Assembly: GCA_963717155.1 (NCBI GenBank)
Contig: OY970326.1
Span: 2,542,001-2,606,000 of the forward strand
Direction of reading: 5' to 3'
DNA: 64,000 bases
Origin: G963717155 sp963717155
GTDB lineage: Bacteria > Actinomycetota > Thermoleophilia > Gaiellales > JALYLC01
A program made the position numbers and the translations under genes. A model generated the notes under the pieces. The model was not told the DNA's origin and searched no databases. It saw only the letters and a list, made by a program, of their open reading frames with translations. Below, one piece after another: positions 44,536 to 53,534 of the stretch. Numbering within the stretch: position 1 is the first letter of the stretch; the number at the start of each line of letters is the position of its first letter.

Positions 44536-45210
44536 CTAGGCCCCGATCGTCGCGTAGGCGCGCACGGGAAACGTGCCCATGCCCTTCATCTTCACGGGAA
44601 CCGCGCTGAAGCGGAATCCCTCCGTGGGCAGCGGCGCGAGATCGGCGAGGTGCTCGCAGATGGGCACTCCCGCGGCAAGTAGCGCCGAGTGGACCGGTCG
44701 CTCGCCGCCGCTCGTGTCGTCGATGTTGAGGGAGTCGATGCCCACGAGCAGCGCGCCTGCCGACAGCAGGTGGCGCGCTGCGTCCTCGGTCAGGAACGGG
44801 TGGCCCGTGACGTACGCCGGCGTGCGCCAGTGCCGGTGCCACCCCGTCCGCACGAGCACGGCCCGGTCGGCGACCTCGACCCCCGCGAAGGCGTCCGCGC
44901 CGATCGAGGTCCGGCCCGCAGGGGCATCGACCGCGACCGCGTCGAGATCGGCGAGCCGGTCGAGCGGGAGCTCCGACAGGTCGACGCCGTCCGGGTAGCG
45001 GTGGAACGGGCTGTCGACGTAGGTGCCGGTGTTCGAGCAGAGCGTGACCACGCCGATCTGGAACTCGGTCCCGGGCGCGTAGATCGTCCGGCTCCGCTCC
45101 CGCGTGAGGTAGTCGCAGACGATCGGCCCGGGGAGGCCGGGATACGTGGGCATGCCGTCCTCGACGACGTGACTCAGGTCGATCCGGGTGCGGCCGTCGC
45201 CGTTGCCCAT
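44536..45210 (-). CDS. cyclase-family (kynurenine-formamidase fold) protein with variant metal site
   Basis: A 224-residue protein of the cyclase/KynB family (IDLSHVVEDGMPTYPGLPG, FQIGVVTLCSNTGTYVDSPF, DCAVLVRTGWH-like strand, LLVGIDSLNIDD, PVHSALLAAGVPICEHL). The usual metal-binding HxGTHxD reads NTGTYVD here: both His are replaced, though the later FHRY His and HSALL His remain. The enzyme may bind a different metal or none. ATG 45210. It lies 60 bp downstream of the MshEN-glycosyltransferase on the same strand. Confidence 0.82.
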   Translation of the reverse strand: MGNGDGRTRIDLSHVVEDGMPTYPGLPGPIVCDYLTRERSRTIYAPGTEFQIGVVTLCSNTGTYVDSPFHRYPDGVDLSELPLDRLADLDAVAVDAPAGRTSIGADAFAGVEVADRAVLVRTGWHRHWRTPAYVTGHPFLTEDAARHLLSAGALLVGIDSLNIDDTSGGERPVHSALLAAGVPICEHLADLAPLPTEGFRFSAVPVKMKGMGTFPVRAYATIGA

Positions 45211-45270
45211 CGCAGCCTCCTCGTAGCTCCTGTAGCTCGAACCGCGAAGATAGCTGGCGAGCCGGACTCC

Positions 45271-47379
45271 TCAGGCGGCCTCGAGATCGACCTCGCGTTG
45301 CAGGCGCGCCGCAGCCTCGGCGGCGAGCGCGCGTGCCGCGTCGGCGTTGGGGGCCGCATGCGCGGACAACCCGTGCGGCGTCTTCTCCCAGTACGACGGA
45401 GCCGTGATCAGCTGGTACAGCGCGCGCCAGGCCGCGATCGAGTGGAGCACCCAGTAGAGCGGCAGCAGGACCATGAAGGGGATCAGCGCGAGATTCCGCC
45501 GCCCGAGCGCCGCGGCACCGCTGACGCCGATCATCAGGACGTTGCCGACCACGAGGTTCGCCAGGGCGAGCTCTGCAAGCGAGTGGTCGACGGCGAGGCC
45601 CGGGCCGATGCCGATCGACGTGTACGCGAAGTAGGCCCACAGGATGGGCGACGCGAGGAACGCGAGCGGGGTAGCGAGGATCAGCAGGAACAACGTGAGC
45701 GTGGCGTGCGGCCCGGCGGCGCGCACGAAGCGGATCGGATGGCGCGTGTGGACGAGGCCGGTCTGGAGGTACCCCTTGATCCAGCGCGTGCGCTGGCGGA
45801 TCCACGGCCAGGTCCGACAGCAGGCCTCCTCGTAGGTCGTCGATGCGAGCGTCCGCACGACGTACCCACGCGCGGCCGCTCGCAGGCCGAGATCCGCGTC
45901 CTCGGTGACGTTGTGCGAGTCCCAGCCCCCGAGCTCGCGCAGCGCGTCGGTGCGGAAGTGGTTCGATGTGCCTCCGAGCGGGATCGGCAGCCGCAGCGCC
46001 ACGAGGCCCTCGAGCATCAGGTCGAACCAGTGGCTGTACTCGAGCGTGAAGAACCGCGTGAGCAGGTTCTCGCCGGCGTTGTGGTAGTTCAGGCGCGCCT
46101 GCAGGCAGACGAGATCGGGGCCGGCGACGGCGAACGCGGCAGCCGCGCGCCGTAGCTGGTCTGGATCCGGCCTGTCCTCCGCGTCGAAGATCACGAGGAA
46201 CTCGCCGCGCGCGAACTGCAGGCCGACGTTGCACGCCTTCGGCTTGGTGCGCGGCTGCCCGTCGGGCACGACGACGATGCGCACGAAGCCGGGGAGACCC
46301 GCGTGCAGCGCCGCGTCGATCGTCTCGCGGTCGACCTCCTCGAGCAGCAGGATCACCTCGAGCCGGTCCGCGGGGTAGTCGACGGCGGAGAGGTGACCGA
46401 TGAGGTCGGCGATCACGTTCGCCTCGCCGAACGCCGGGACGAGGATCGTGTACATCGGCAGGTCGCGGTCGGAGATCGCGGGCGGCTCCGGCGTCCGACG
46501 AACGGCGCGCCCACGCAGTCGGATGACGCCGGCGGCGATCGCCGCCACCTTGAAGCCGACGTTGCCGGCATAGAAGACGTTGAACAGCAGGAACAACGCC
46601 ACCAGCGTGTTCTGTACCGACAGGACGAGCAGCGCCAGCAGCGCGACACCCGTGGCCGCGAGGACGACCGCCTGGGGCCGGGTCAACACACGCGAGGCGG
46701 ACTCCTCGGGGACGCGCTCGGCGAGCTCGGATGCCGCGCGCCGCGTCAGCTCGGCGCCATGTGCGCGGAGCACTGCCGCGCGTAGATCCCACTCCGTCGT
46801 CGCGTGGAACACCACCGCGCCGGTCCAGCTGCACGCCATCCGGACGTCCTCGGCCAGACGATCCGTCGGCCGCTCGCAGGTCGCGACGAGCAGCACGCCC
46901 TGCGCCTCGCCGATCGGGATCCATGGCTTGCGCGCGAGCGTGGCGGGATCGAGCCCGAACCGCGCGACGAGCTCGATGTCGGGCTCCGTGTGCTTCAGAT
47001 CGCAGAAGGGAATGCCCCACAGGTCGGACAGCGTGCGGTACAGGTCGAGACGTCGCACGGTGCCCCGCGCGACGAGCAGCTCGCCCGTCAAGGCTCCCGT
47101 CCGCTGACTCTCGGCGAGCACGGCGTCGAACGCCTCGGTCGACACCAGGCCGCGCTCCACGAGCGCCTCGCCCAGGCGCGGTACGGGGGCCGGGGGGCCG
47201 AGGCGCTCGCGGAGCTCCTCGATCGAGACGTCTCCCCCGTCGATCGCGCCGAGACCCGGAACCACGACCATCGGCCGGTGTGTGCGTCGGTCGCGCAGGC
47301 GAACCAGCGACAGCGGTCGGCGGCGCTCGACTCGCGGGTGCGCGTCGAGACCGCCGCGTGTATCGGGATCGGCGCTCAC
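45271..47379 (-). CDS. membrane family-2 glycosyltransferase with N-terminal MshEN domain
   Basis: A 702-residue polysaccharide-synthase-like enzyme. Residues about 60-195 match the MshEN/GspE N-terminal domain (RLGEALVERGLVSTEAFDAVL, then GELLVARGTVRRLDLYRTLS), known to bind c-di-GMP in MshE. Two membrane helices follow, then a GT-2 domain with VPAFGEANVI, IFDAEDRPDPDQLRRA (DxD), TEDADLGLRA and QRTRWIKGYLQT (QxxRW), and further C-terminal helices. This suggests processive synthesis and export of a glycan under c-di-GMP control. GTG 47379 is the first start outside the divergent thymidine kinase region. Confidence 0.85.
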   Translation of the reverse strand: MSADPDTRGGLDAHPRVERRRPLSLVRLRDRRTHRPMVVVPGLGAIDGGDVSIEELRERLGPPAPVPRLGEALVERGLVSTEAFDAVLAESQRTGALTGELLVARGTVRRLDLYRTLSDLWGIPFCDLKHTEPDIELVARFGLDPATLARKPWIPIGEAQGVLLVATCERPTDRLAEDVRMACSWTGAVVFHATTEWDLRAAVLRAHGAELTRRAASELAERVPEESASRVLTRPQAVVLAATGVALLALLVLSVQNTLVALFLLFNVFYAGNVGFKVAAIAAGVIRLRGRAVRRTPEPPAISDRDLPMYTILVPAFGEANVIADLIGHLSAVDYPADRLEVILLLEEVDRETIDAALHAGLPGFVRIVVVPDGQPRTKPKACNVGLQFARGEFLVIFDAEDRPDPDQLRRAAAAFAVAGPDLVCLQARLNYHNAGENLLTRFFTLEYSHWFDLMLEGLVALRLPIPLGGTSNHFRTDALRELGGWDSHNVTEDADLGLRAAARGYVVRTLASTTYEEACCRTWPWIRQRTRWIKGYLQTGLVHTRHPIRFVRAAGPHATLTLFLLILATPLAFLASPILWAYFAYTSIGIGPGLAVDHSLAELALANLVVGNVLMIGVSGAAALGRRNLALIPFMVLLPLYWVLHSIAAWRALYQLITAPSYWEKTPHGLSAHAAPNADAARALAAEAAARLQREVDLEAA

Positions 47380-47457
47380 AGGCGCGATATCGGCCTCCAG
47401 ACGGCATCGCTTGAAACCGCCGGAGGCCGTCCGCCCGACGGGATATCGTCCAGGCGC

Positions 47458-48069
47458 ATGTCGATCTCCCCGTCCTACGAGTCCGCGCACGTCGCAGCGC
47501 CGCAGCGCTCCCGCCGTCTCGGGGGGATCGAGGTCGTGTGCGGCCCCATGTTCTGCGGCAAGAGCGAGGAGCTGATCCGGCGCCTGCGCAGGGCCTCGAT
47601 CGCCCGGCTCGCCGTGGTCTGCGTCAAGCCGGCGATCGACGACCGGCACTCGGCCAACGACGTCGTATCGCACGCTGGAGCACGTCTCGCGGCACGTGCG
47701 ATCGCAGACCCGCGGGAGCTTCTCGAGCTGCGCGGTGAGGCCGATGTCGTCGGCATCGACGAGGCGCAGTTCTTCGACGCGCGGCTGATCGGCGTGTGCG
47801 AGGACCTCGCCGCCTCGGACCTCAGCGTGATCTGCGCCGGCCTCGATCGCGACTACCGCGGCCTGCCGTTCGGCCCGATGCCCGAGCTGCTCGCGATCGC
47901 CGACCGCATCACCAAGCTGCAGGCCGTATGCGTCGTATGCGGTGGCGACGCGACGCTCAGCCAGCGCCTCGTCGACGGCGCGCCGGCGCCATTCGACGAT
48001 GCGACGGTGGTCGTCGGGGGCGCGGAGCGCTACGAGGCGCGCTGTCGCGGATGCTACGAACGCGCGTAG
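47458..48069 (+). CDS. tdk: thymidine kinase
   Basis: A 203-residue type II thymidine kinase that phosphorylates thymidine with ATP. It has the P-loop VVCGPMFCGKSEELIRRL, VVGIDEAQFF (Walker B-like), the lasso-type TKLQAVCVVCGGDATLSQR region and a structural zinc site from CVVC and CRGC. ATG 47458 is used; residues 1-22 are poorly conserved. Divergent from the glycosyltransferase, with 78 bp between the starts. Confidence 0.92.
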   Translation: MSISPSYESAHVAAPQRSRRLGGIEVVCGPMFCGKSEELIRRLRRASIARLAVVCVKPAIDDRHSANDVVSHAGARLAARAIADPRELLELRGEADVVGIDEAQFFDARLIGVCEDLAASDLSVICAGLDRDYRGLPFGPMPELLAIADRITKLQAVCVVCGGDATLSQRLVDGAPAPFDDATVVVGGAERYEARCRGCYERA

Positions 48070-48214
48070 CCGCCTGCCGCGTTTTCTCGCAGTTCATAGT
48101 GATGAACAGTTGGAAAACTGACATCAGAAAACTGTCTGAAAATCGGGCGCTGATTCGAGTGTCATAACACCGTCAGGCGCCTACGGTGCGCGCACCTCTT
48201 GAAAGGAGCGCACC
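48070..48214 (+). promoter_or_regulatory. AT-rich promoter region with GAAAACTG repeats
   Basis: Upstream of the secreted propeller gene. Two GAAAACTG copies about 16 bp apart (near 48110-48135) and a third GAAAA lie in locally AT-rich DNA, as at tandem activator sites. TTGAAAGGAG just before the GTG start is the Shine-Dalgarno. Confidence 0.4.
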
Positions 48215-49351
48215 GTGAAGAAACTCGTTCAGCTCATCTCGACGGCGGCACTCGCCATCACCGCGATCGCGGCGTTCGCCGGCTCGGCGAGCGCCTCGAT
48301 AGGCGGCCCGTTCAGCCCGGGCGCGGACCACGTCGTGTTCGTCCAGAACAACAGCACCACCGGCAACACGGTGTTCGCCTACGACCGTGCACCGAACGGG
48401 ACGCTCAGCCCCGCCGGCGCGTATGCAACGGGCGGAGTCGGCGGCATCCTCGCCGGATCGGCGGTCGACCACCTCGCGTCGCAGGGGTCGCTCACCTACG
48501 ACCATCGCCACGGACTGCTGTATGCCGTGAACGCGGGTAGCAACAGCGTCTCGGTGTTCGCGGTCATCCACGACCGGCTGTACCTGCGCCAGATCCTGCC
48601 CTCCGGCGGATCGTTCCCGGTCAGCGTCGCGGTGCACAACGACCTGGTGTACGTCTTGAACGCCCGAAACGGCGGATCGGTGCAGGGCTACCGCGTGTTC
48701 TTCAACGTGCTCATCCCGATCGACCGGTCGAGCCGGCCGCTCGGGCTCGACCCGACGGCGACGCCCGAGTTCACGAACACACCGGGTCAGGTCGCCTTCT
48801 CGCCGGACGGCGCGCACCTGATCGTCACCACGAAGGCGAACGGGAACGACGTCGACGTATTCGCGGTCCGCTTCGACGGACGGCTGTCCGCGCCCGTCGT
48901 GAACCCCGAGCCAGGCACGGTTCCGTTCGCGATCAGCTTCGACCCGGCAGGCCACCTGGCGATCGCCGAGGCGGGTCCGAGCGCGCTCGCCACCTTCACG
49001 TTGAACGGCGACGGCACCATCACCCCGATCGCATCCGTCCTGACCGGGCAGGCCGCGACCTGCTGGGTCGAGCCGGTGGGCGGGTTCTTCTACGCCTCCA
49101 ACGCGGGAAGCGCCACGCTGAGCGGCTTCCGGTCGAGCCTCGGCGGTGGACTCACGCTGCTCGGCACGACCGGGACCGACGGAGGAACCGTTGACGCATC
49201 GGCCTCGGCCGACGGTCGGTTCCTGTACACCCAGACCGGTGCGAGCGGCATCGTCGACGAGTTCCGCGTGAACGGCGACGGCTCGCTGACGGCGATCGGC
49301 TCGGTCACCGTCCCGAACGCGGTCGGCGCCGAGGGCATCGCCGCCGTGTAG
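48215..49351 (+). CDS. secreted lactonase-like seven-bladed beta-propeller
   Basis: A 378-residue exported protein with a signal peptide (LVQLISTAALAITAIAAFAG). Its blades follow the 6-phosphogluconolactonase/YncE-like pattern: VFAYDRAPNGTLSPAGAYAT, LLYAVNAGSNSVSVFAV, VAFSPDGAHLIVTTKANGN, FYASNAGSATLSGF and VDEFRVNGDGSLTAIGSV. A catalytic site cannot be recognised, so binding of polymers or ligands is equally possible. GTG start with AAAGGAG six bases upstream. Ends at a convergent terminator with the diguanylate cyclase. Confidence 0.85.
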   Translation: MKKLVQLISTAALAITAIAAFAGSASASIGGPFSPGADHVVFVQNNSTTGNTVFAYDRAPNGTLSPAGAYATGGVGGILAGSAVDHLASQGSLTYDHRHGLLYAVNAGSNSVSVFAVIHDRLYLRQILPSGGSFPVSVAVHNDLVYVLNARNGGSVQGYRVFFNVLIPIDRSSRPLGLDPTATPEFTNTPGQVAFSPDGAHLIVTTKANGNDVDVFAVRFDGRLSAPVVNPEPGTVPFAISFDPAGHLAIAEAGPSALATFTLNGDGTITPIASVLTGQAATCWVEPVGGFFYASNAGSATLSGFRSSLGGGLTLLGTTGTDGGTVDASASADGRFLYTQTGASGIVDEFRVNGDGSLTAIGSVTVPNAVGAEGIAAV

Positions 49352-49368
49352 GGACCTCGGTCATCGTC

Positions 49369-49398
49369 GCGGCGCCTCACCTTCCGGTGGGGCGCCGC
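49369..49398 (+). terminator. convergent hairpin terminator
   Basis: A 13-bp stem with one G-T pair (49369-49381 with 49386-49398) and TTCC loop, overlapping the last codons of the convergent diguanylate cyclase. Confidence 0.6.
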
Positions 49399-50951
49399 GC
49401 CTGTCCGCCGGCCGACTTCGCCCGGTACATCTCGAGGTCGGCCTCGTGGATCAGCCGCTCGACCGTCGATCCGCTGCGCGACCAGGCGATGCCGGCGCTG
49501 GCCTCGAGCGAGACGCTTCCCGCGCTGAGCGCGAACGGCTCTCGCAGTGCGTCGAGCGCGCGACCCACCACCGATGGCATCCACGGCGCCTCGGAGCCGA
49601 ACGACGCGACGACGAACTCGTCGCCGGCGAGCCGCGATACCAGCGACTCCGGCCGTATGACCCCCTCGAGCCGGCGCGCGACGTGACAGAGGAGCTCGTC
49701 GCCGACGCTGTGGCCGAACTCGTCGTTGACCTCCTTGAACCCGTCGAGGTCGATGAAGAGGACGGCGACGTCCTCGCCGTCGCGGAGCGCTCGGTCGATC
49801 TCGAAGTACAGGCGGGCCCGGTTCGCAAGCTGCGTCAGTGGATCGATCTGGGCCTGCACCCGGGCGCGGTCGAGCGAGCGGCCTCCCTCGATCATCAGGG
49901 CGATCTGCGTGGCGAACGCCTCCAGCTGCCGGACTCGCTTGGTCGTCGGCAGCAGGCGGTCCTTCGGATTGTCGGCCAGCACGACGCCGAGCCGTCGTCC
50001 CGACGGGAGATCGATCGGGATGACGAGCGCCTTGCGGTGCCATCCACGGCGACCGCGGCCACCCCCGCCGACGGGCCGCGCAAGGGGCCAGGCGTGCCGC
50101 AGCAGCTCGTCGTGCGACAGCAGGAACGACCGCGAGATCTGCCGCTCGGCCACCAGGAGATCGGCATCGAGCTCGGCCGTCCACGGTCTCGCTCGCGGCG
50201 CGCTCGCCTCCTTCGGGGCGGCCCATGGGGCGGGCGCGGGAGCCTCGGAGGCAATCAGATGAACGCTGACCGTGTGGTAGCCGCACACGCCGCAGATCCC
50301 GTCGACGGCGCGCTGGACGAGCTCCTCCTCGCTCAGGCCGGCCTCGAGCGATCTGACGATCCCCGCCAGTGCCTCGGCCTCGCGGTGCGCCTGCGCGCTG
50401 TCCTGCTCGGCGATCCGCGCCTCGAGCGTGGTCGCTGCGTGGTGCGCCACCAGCGACGCGAGGACCATTCGCTCCCTCGGCGGGATCTCGCAGTCCACGG
50501 GAGCGTCGAGCGACAGGATCGCGAGGACCTCGGACTCGCGATCGCGCAGGGCGACGAACAGCTCCTGTCCCACCTGCCACGGATCGATCGAGTCGGGACC
50601 CGGGACGATGTCAGGAACGACCTCTGGACCGGTGAAGTCGGCCCACTCCGGCGCGTCGGGCGGTACGAGGTGGATCGCAGGTGCGCGCTCGTAGCGACCC
50701 GCGATGAGCGTCTCGAAGGCAGGCTGCGAGTAGCGACCCCCGAGCAGATCTCCGATGGGGATCACGCCGTGCCCCGACACGAGGCACACCTCGTACTCGT
50801 CATCGGCGGCGACGAGCCGATTCGTCGCGCAGACGCGCATGCCGAGCACGCTCCGGAGTGCCTCCATCGTGATGCTCAGCGTCTCGGCCGGGCTCGAGGC
50901 GCGCGCAAGCTGGCGTGCCCACACGAGCGCGAGCTCGGTGCCATCGGCCAT
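49377..50951 (-). CDS. diguanylate cyclase with two GAF-like sensor regions, AGDEF type
   Basis: A 524-residue cytoplasmic signalling protein. Residues about 10-190 and 190-350 look like two GAF domains. After a linker helix, a GGDEF domain starts near 365 (ARVQAQIDPLTQLANRARLY), with LFIDLDGFKEVNDEFGHSVGD and RLAGDEFVVA: the signature is AGDEF instead of GGDEF, a variant that is active in some proteins. The C-terminus (IHEADLEMYRAKSAGGQ) is typical. ATG 50951 is chosen; an in-frame ATG at 51008 would add 19 residues. Probably produces c-di-GMP for the MshEN glycosyltransferase encoded 2 kb away (inference). Confidence 0.9.
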   Translation of the reverse strand: MADGTELALVWARQLARASSPAETLSITMEALRSVLGMRVCATNRLVAADDEYEVCLVSGHGVIPIGDLLGGRYSQPAFETLIAGRYERAPAIHLVPPDAPEWADFTGPEVVPDIVPGPDSIDPWQVGQELFVALRDRESEVLAILSLDAPVDCEIPPRERMVLASLVAHHAATTLEARIAEQDSAQAHREAEALAGIVRSLEAGLSEEELVQRAVDGICGVCGYHTVSVHLIASEAPAPAPWAAPKEASAPRARPWTAELDADLLVAERQISRSFLLSHDELLRHAWPLARPVGGGGRGRRGWHRKALVIPIDLPSGRRLGVVLADNPKDRLLPTTKRVRQLEAFATQIALMIEGGRSLDRARVQAQIDPLTQLANRARLYFEIDRALRDGEDVAVLFIDLDGFKEVNDEFGHSVGDELLCHVARRLEGVIRPESLVSRLAGDEFVVASFGSEAPWMPSVVGRALDALREPFALSAGSVSLEASAGIAWSRSGSTVERLIHEADLEMYRAKSAGGQARRPTGR

Positions 50952-51057
50952 CGAAACTGTCGTCCTGCCCGCTCGAGGCACCGACGACTCTCCCAGACTC
51001 GGGGGCATGGCCCCTTATCGGCGACGCCGGCGGCTCGCCCGATCGCTCGGAGGGGGG

Positions 51058-51891
51058 TCACCGGGTCAGGCGTCCGAGCAAGCTCGACGCCGTCGCGACA
51101 CCCACGACGGCCGCGCCCGCGAGCACGGAGTAGTCCCGCACGAGCAGCGCGGGCGTCCCGATGAGGAGGCCACGCAGCGCGTCGACCTCGTAGCTGAGCG
51201 GGTTGAGCCGGGCCAGGACCTGCAGCCATTCGGGCATCAGCCTGACGGGGTAGAGCGCGTTCGACGCGAAGAAGAGCGGCATCGTGATCGCCTGGCCGAT
51301 GCCCATCAGCCGTTCGCGCGAGAGCACGAGCCCGGCGAGCGTGATCGAGAGCGTCGAGAAGAACACTGCACCGAGCACGACGGCGGCCACGACACCGACG
51401 AGATGCAACGGCCGATAGGAGAGCGAGACGCCGAGGAGCGCGGAGAGCACGAGTACGACGACGACCTGTCCGATCGCGCGTACGCCGGCGGCGAAGCCCT
51501 TGCCGGCGACGATCGCCGCACGGGGCGTGGGCGTCACGAGGAGCTTCGTGAGCACTCCTGCGTCGCGCTCCCAGATGACCTGGATCCCGTAGAAGATCGC
51601 GATGAACAGGCCCGACTGGGCGAGGATCCCCGGCGCGAGGAAGTCGAGATAGGTGAGCCCGTCCGTCGGGATCGCGTGCAGCCGCGAGATGGTCGTGCCG
51701 AAGATGACGAGCCACAGCGCCGGCTGGATCGAGCGCGTGTAGAGCTCGGTGCGGTCGTGACGCAGCCGCTGTACCTCCACGAGGCAGAGCGTGCCGATGC
51801 GGCTCGGGAGCCGCGTCCAGATCGGCGGCGGCTCCTCGAGCGGGACGTCAGCCGAGACGCCGAGCGGTGCGACGCGTTCGACGGATGTCAC
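51058..51891 (-). CDS. ABC-2-type transporter permease (DrrB-like)
   Basis: A 277-residue membrane protein with six predicted helices. The ABC-2 signature is visible in YLDFLAPGILAQSGLFIAIF, FGTTISRLHAIPT and the C-terminal LNPLSYEVDALRGLLIG. It forms the channel with the ATPase encoded just upstream; the two genes overlap by 44 bp. Homologues export daunorubicin-type drugs or lipids. GTG start at 51891. Confidence 0.9.
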   Translation of the reverse strand: MTSVERVAPLGVSADVPLEEPPPIWTRLPSRIGTLCLVEVQRLRHDRTELYTRSIQPALWLVIFGTTISRLHAIPTDGLTYLDFLAPGILAQSGLFIAIFYGIQVIWERDAGVLTKLLVTPTPRAAIVAGKGFAAGVRAIGQVVVVLVLSALLGVSLSYRPLHLVGVVAAVVLGAVFFSTLSITLAGLVLSRERLMGIGQAITMPLFFASNALYPVRLMPEWLQVLARLNPLSYEVDALRGLLIGTPALLVRDYSVLAGAAVVGVATASSLLGRLTR

Positions 51892-52660
51892 GTAGGTCTC
51901 CTGTTTCGGCGATCTCGTCGCCGGCGTGGTGCCTGAACACGTCGTCGAGCGTCGCGTCCGCTCCGAGCGCCTGCTTCAGCTCGTCCGGGCTGCCGGTCGC
52001 GCGCAGGCGCGCGTGGTGCATGAGGGCGATCCGGTCGCACAGGGCGTCCGCCTCCTCGAGGTAGTGGGTGGTCATGAGCACCGTCACCCCGAACTGCTCA
52101 CGGAGCTCGTGGATGGTCTCCCAGAGATCCGCCCGGGCGATCGGATCGAGCCCGATCGTCGGCTCGTCCAGCACCAGCAGGCGTGGCCGTGACACGAGCG
52201 CCTGGGCGAGCTCGAGCCGCCTGATCATTCCGCCCGAGTACGTCTTGACGATCCTGTCGGCGCTATCGGTGAGCCCCATCGCCTCAATCGCTGCGCTCGC
52301 CCGCGCCGCGCGCTCCCGCCGCGGCACATCGAACAGGCGCGCGAACAGCATGACGTTCTCGCGACCCGTCAGCGTCGGGTCGGCCGACAGCTCCTGCGGC
52401 ACGTAGCCGATGGTGCGACGAACGCGCATGGCGTCGCGCTTCACGTCCATGCCGAACACCTCGACCGAGCCGACGCTCGGACGGCGGAGGGTCGTGACGA
52501 CGCGGATCGCCGTCGTCTTGCCGGCGCCGTTCGGCCCGAGCAGGCCGAATATCTCGCCGCGCCGAACGTCGAGATCGACGTCGTCGACCGCGAGGTGCTT
52601 GCCGAAGCTGAACGAGAGGTGGCGGCACGAGACGGCGAGCTCGCCGGCTATCGCGATCAC
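51848..52660 (-). CDS. ABC transporter ATP-binding protein (DrrA-like)
   Basis: A 270-residue ATPase. Walker A GLLGPNGAGKTTAIRV, the Q-loop YVPQELSADPTLTG, signature YSGGMIRRLELAQAL, Walker B RLLVLDEPTIGLD and the H-loop MTTHYLEEADAL are all intact. The C-terminal part resembles DrrA. Its GTG start overlaps the MarR gene's stop, and its 3' end overlaps the permease, giving one regulated operon. Confidence 0.93.
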   Translation of the reverse strand: MIAIAGELAVSCRHLSFSFGKHLAVDDVDLDVRRGEIFGLLGPNGAGKTTAIRVVTTLRRPSVGSVEVFGMDVKRDAMRVRRTIGYVPQELSADPTLTGRENVMLFARLFDVPRRERAARASAAIEAMGLTDSADRIVKTYSGGMIRRLELAQALVSRPRLLVLDEPTIGLDPIARADLWETIHELREQFGVTVLMTTHYLEEADALCDRIALMHHARLRATGSPDELKQALGADATLDDVFRHHAGDEIAETGDLRDIRRTRRTARRLG

Positions 52661-53124
52661 GTCGCCAGCTCCTCGACAAGCCGCTCGAGCGCCGGAAGGG
52701 CGGCGTGCAGTCGAGCGCGATCGTCGGCACTCAGCGCCTCGAGCGCCCGCCGCGCCGCCTCAGCGCGGCGCTCGCGCCACGCGGCGATGCGTGCATCGGC
52801 CGCAGCGGTCAGGAGGAGCCTCGCCGAACGTCGATCCAGTGGGTCGCTGGTGCGCTCGATCAGGCCGGCGGAGCCGAGCTGCCCGACGAGAGTGCTGACG
52901 GTATTGGCGGCGAGGTGCAACCGGGCGGCCGCCTCCCCCACTCCGATCCCGGGCTGCTCGGAGACGAGCCGCAACAGCTCGGCCTGCGCAGCCGGGAGCG
53001 GCTCGAGTGGCCAGTCATCGCGGACGCGACGACGCAGCGTGCGGCGAAGCGGGCCGATCACGCCGAGCAGGCCGACCGAGAGCTCTCCGGAGCTCACATC
53101 TGCCGGGGGCGCCTCGAAGGTCAC
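52657..53124 (-). CDS. MarR-family transcriptional regulator
   Basis: A 155-residue winged-helix regulator: LEPLPAAQAELLRLVSEQPG, then AARLHLAANTVSTLVGQLGS (recognition helix) and RTSDPLDRRSARLLLTAAA (wing). It heads the drrAB-like exporter operon, with an ATGA-type overlap. It likely represses the exporter until a substrate binds. GTG start at 53124. An imperfect dyad (TATCTC...GAGCTA) just upstream may be its operator. Confidence 0.9.
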   Translation of the reverse strand: MTFEAPPADVSSGELSVGLLGVIGPLRRTLRRRVRDDWPLEPLPAAQAELLRLVSEQPGIGVGEAAARLHLAANTVSTLVGQLGSAGLIERTSDPLDRRSARLLLTAAADARIAAWRERRAEAARRALEALSADDRARLHAALPALERLVEELAT

Positions 53125-53162
53125 CCGAGCATGATAGCTCCGTCACAGAGATATTTTGGCGA

Positions 53163-53192
53163 GCGGTGTGCGGGCGCATGCCCGCACACCGC
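53163..53192 (-). terminator. hairpin terminator of the DUF6458 gene
   Basis: A perfect 13-bp stem (53163-53175 with 53180-53192), GCAT loop, 17 bp past the leftward DUF6458 stop and before the MarR promoter. Confidence 0.65.
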
Positions 53193-53209
53193 CTGCTCGA
53201 GCGAAGAAG

Positions 53210-53461
53210 CTAGACCTGCGAGCTGTACGAGTCGCGGACCGTTCGCTCGCCCGCGGGGTCCGTGATGACGTCTCGCCGCACGCTCGTGCCTCGCGACCTG
53301 ACCGTCGAGAGGAAGATCAGCGACAGCACGAGTCCGAGGGCTCCAACAGCCATCAGGATCACACCGATCACGTGGATGTTCACGCCGGAGACGGTTGCTG
53401 TGACACCCCATGTCAGGATCGCGCCAGCAGCAATTAGCACAAGACTCAGTCCGATGCGCAC
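53210..53461 (-). CDS. DUF6458-type small membrane protein
   Basis: An 83-residue protein with two membrane helices (RIGLSLVLIAAGAILTWGV and VIGVILMAVGALGLVLSLIF) separated by VSGVNIHV, then a basic cytoplasmic tail. This is the actinobacterial DUF6458 layout, of unknown function. GTG 53461 is chosen because GGAGG lies seven bases upstream; longer frames add an Arg-rich stretch. Confidence 0.85.
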   Translation of the reverse strand: MRIGLSLVLIAAGAILTWGVTATVSGVNIHVIGVILMAVGALGLVLSLIFLSTVRSRGTSVRRDVITDPAGERTVRDSYSSQV

Positions 53462-53534
53462 GAGATGACCTCCTGTTGTCGACGCACAAGCGCGTCTCGG
53501 CAGACGTGGTACCCCGGGCCGAACCCGACGAAAC

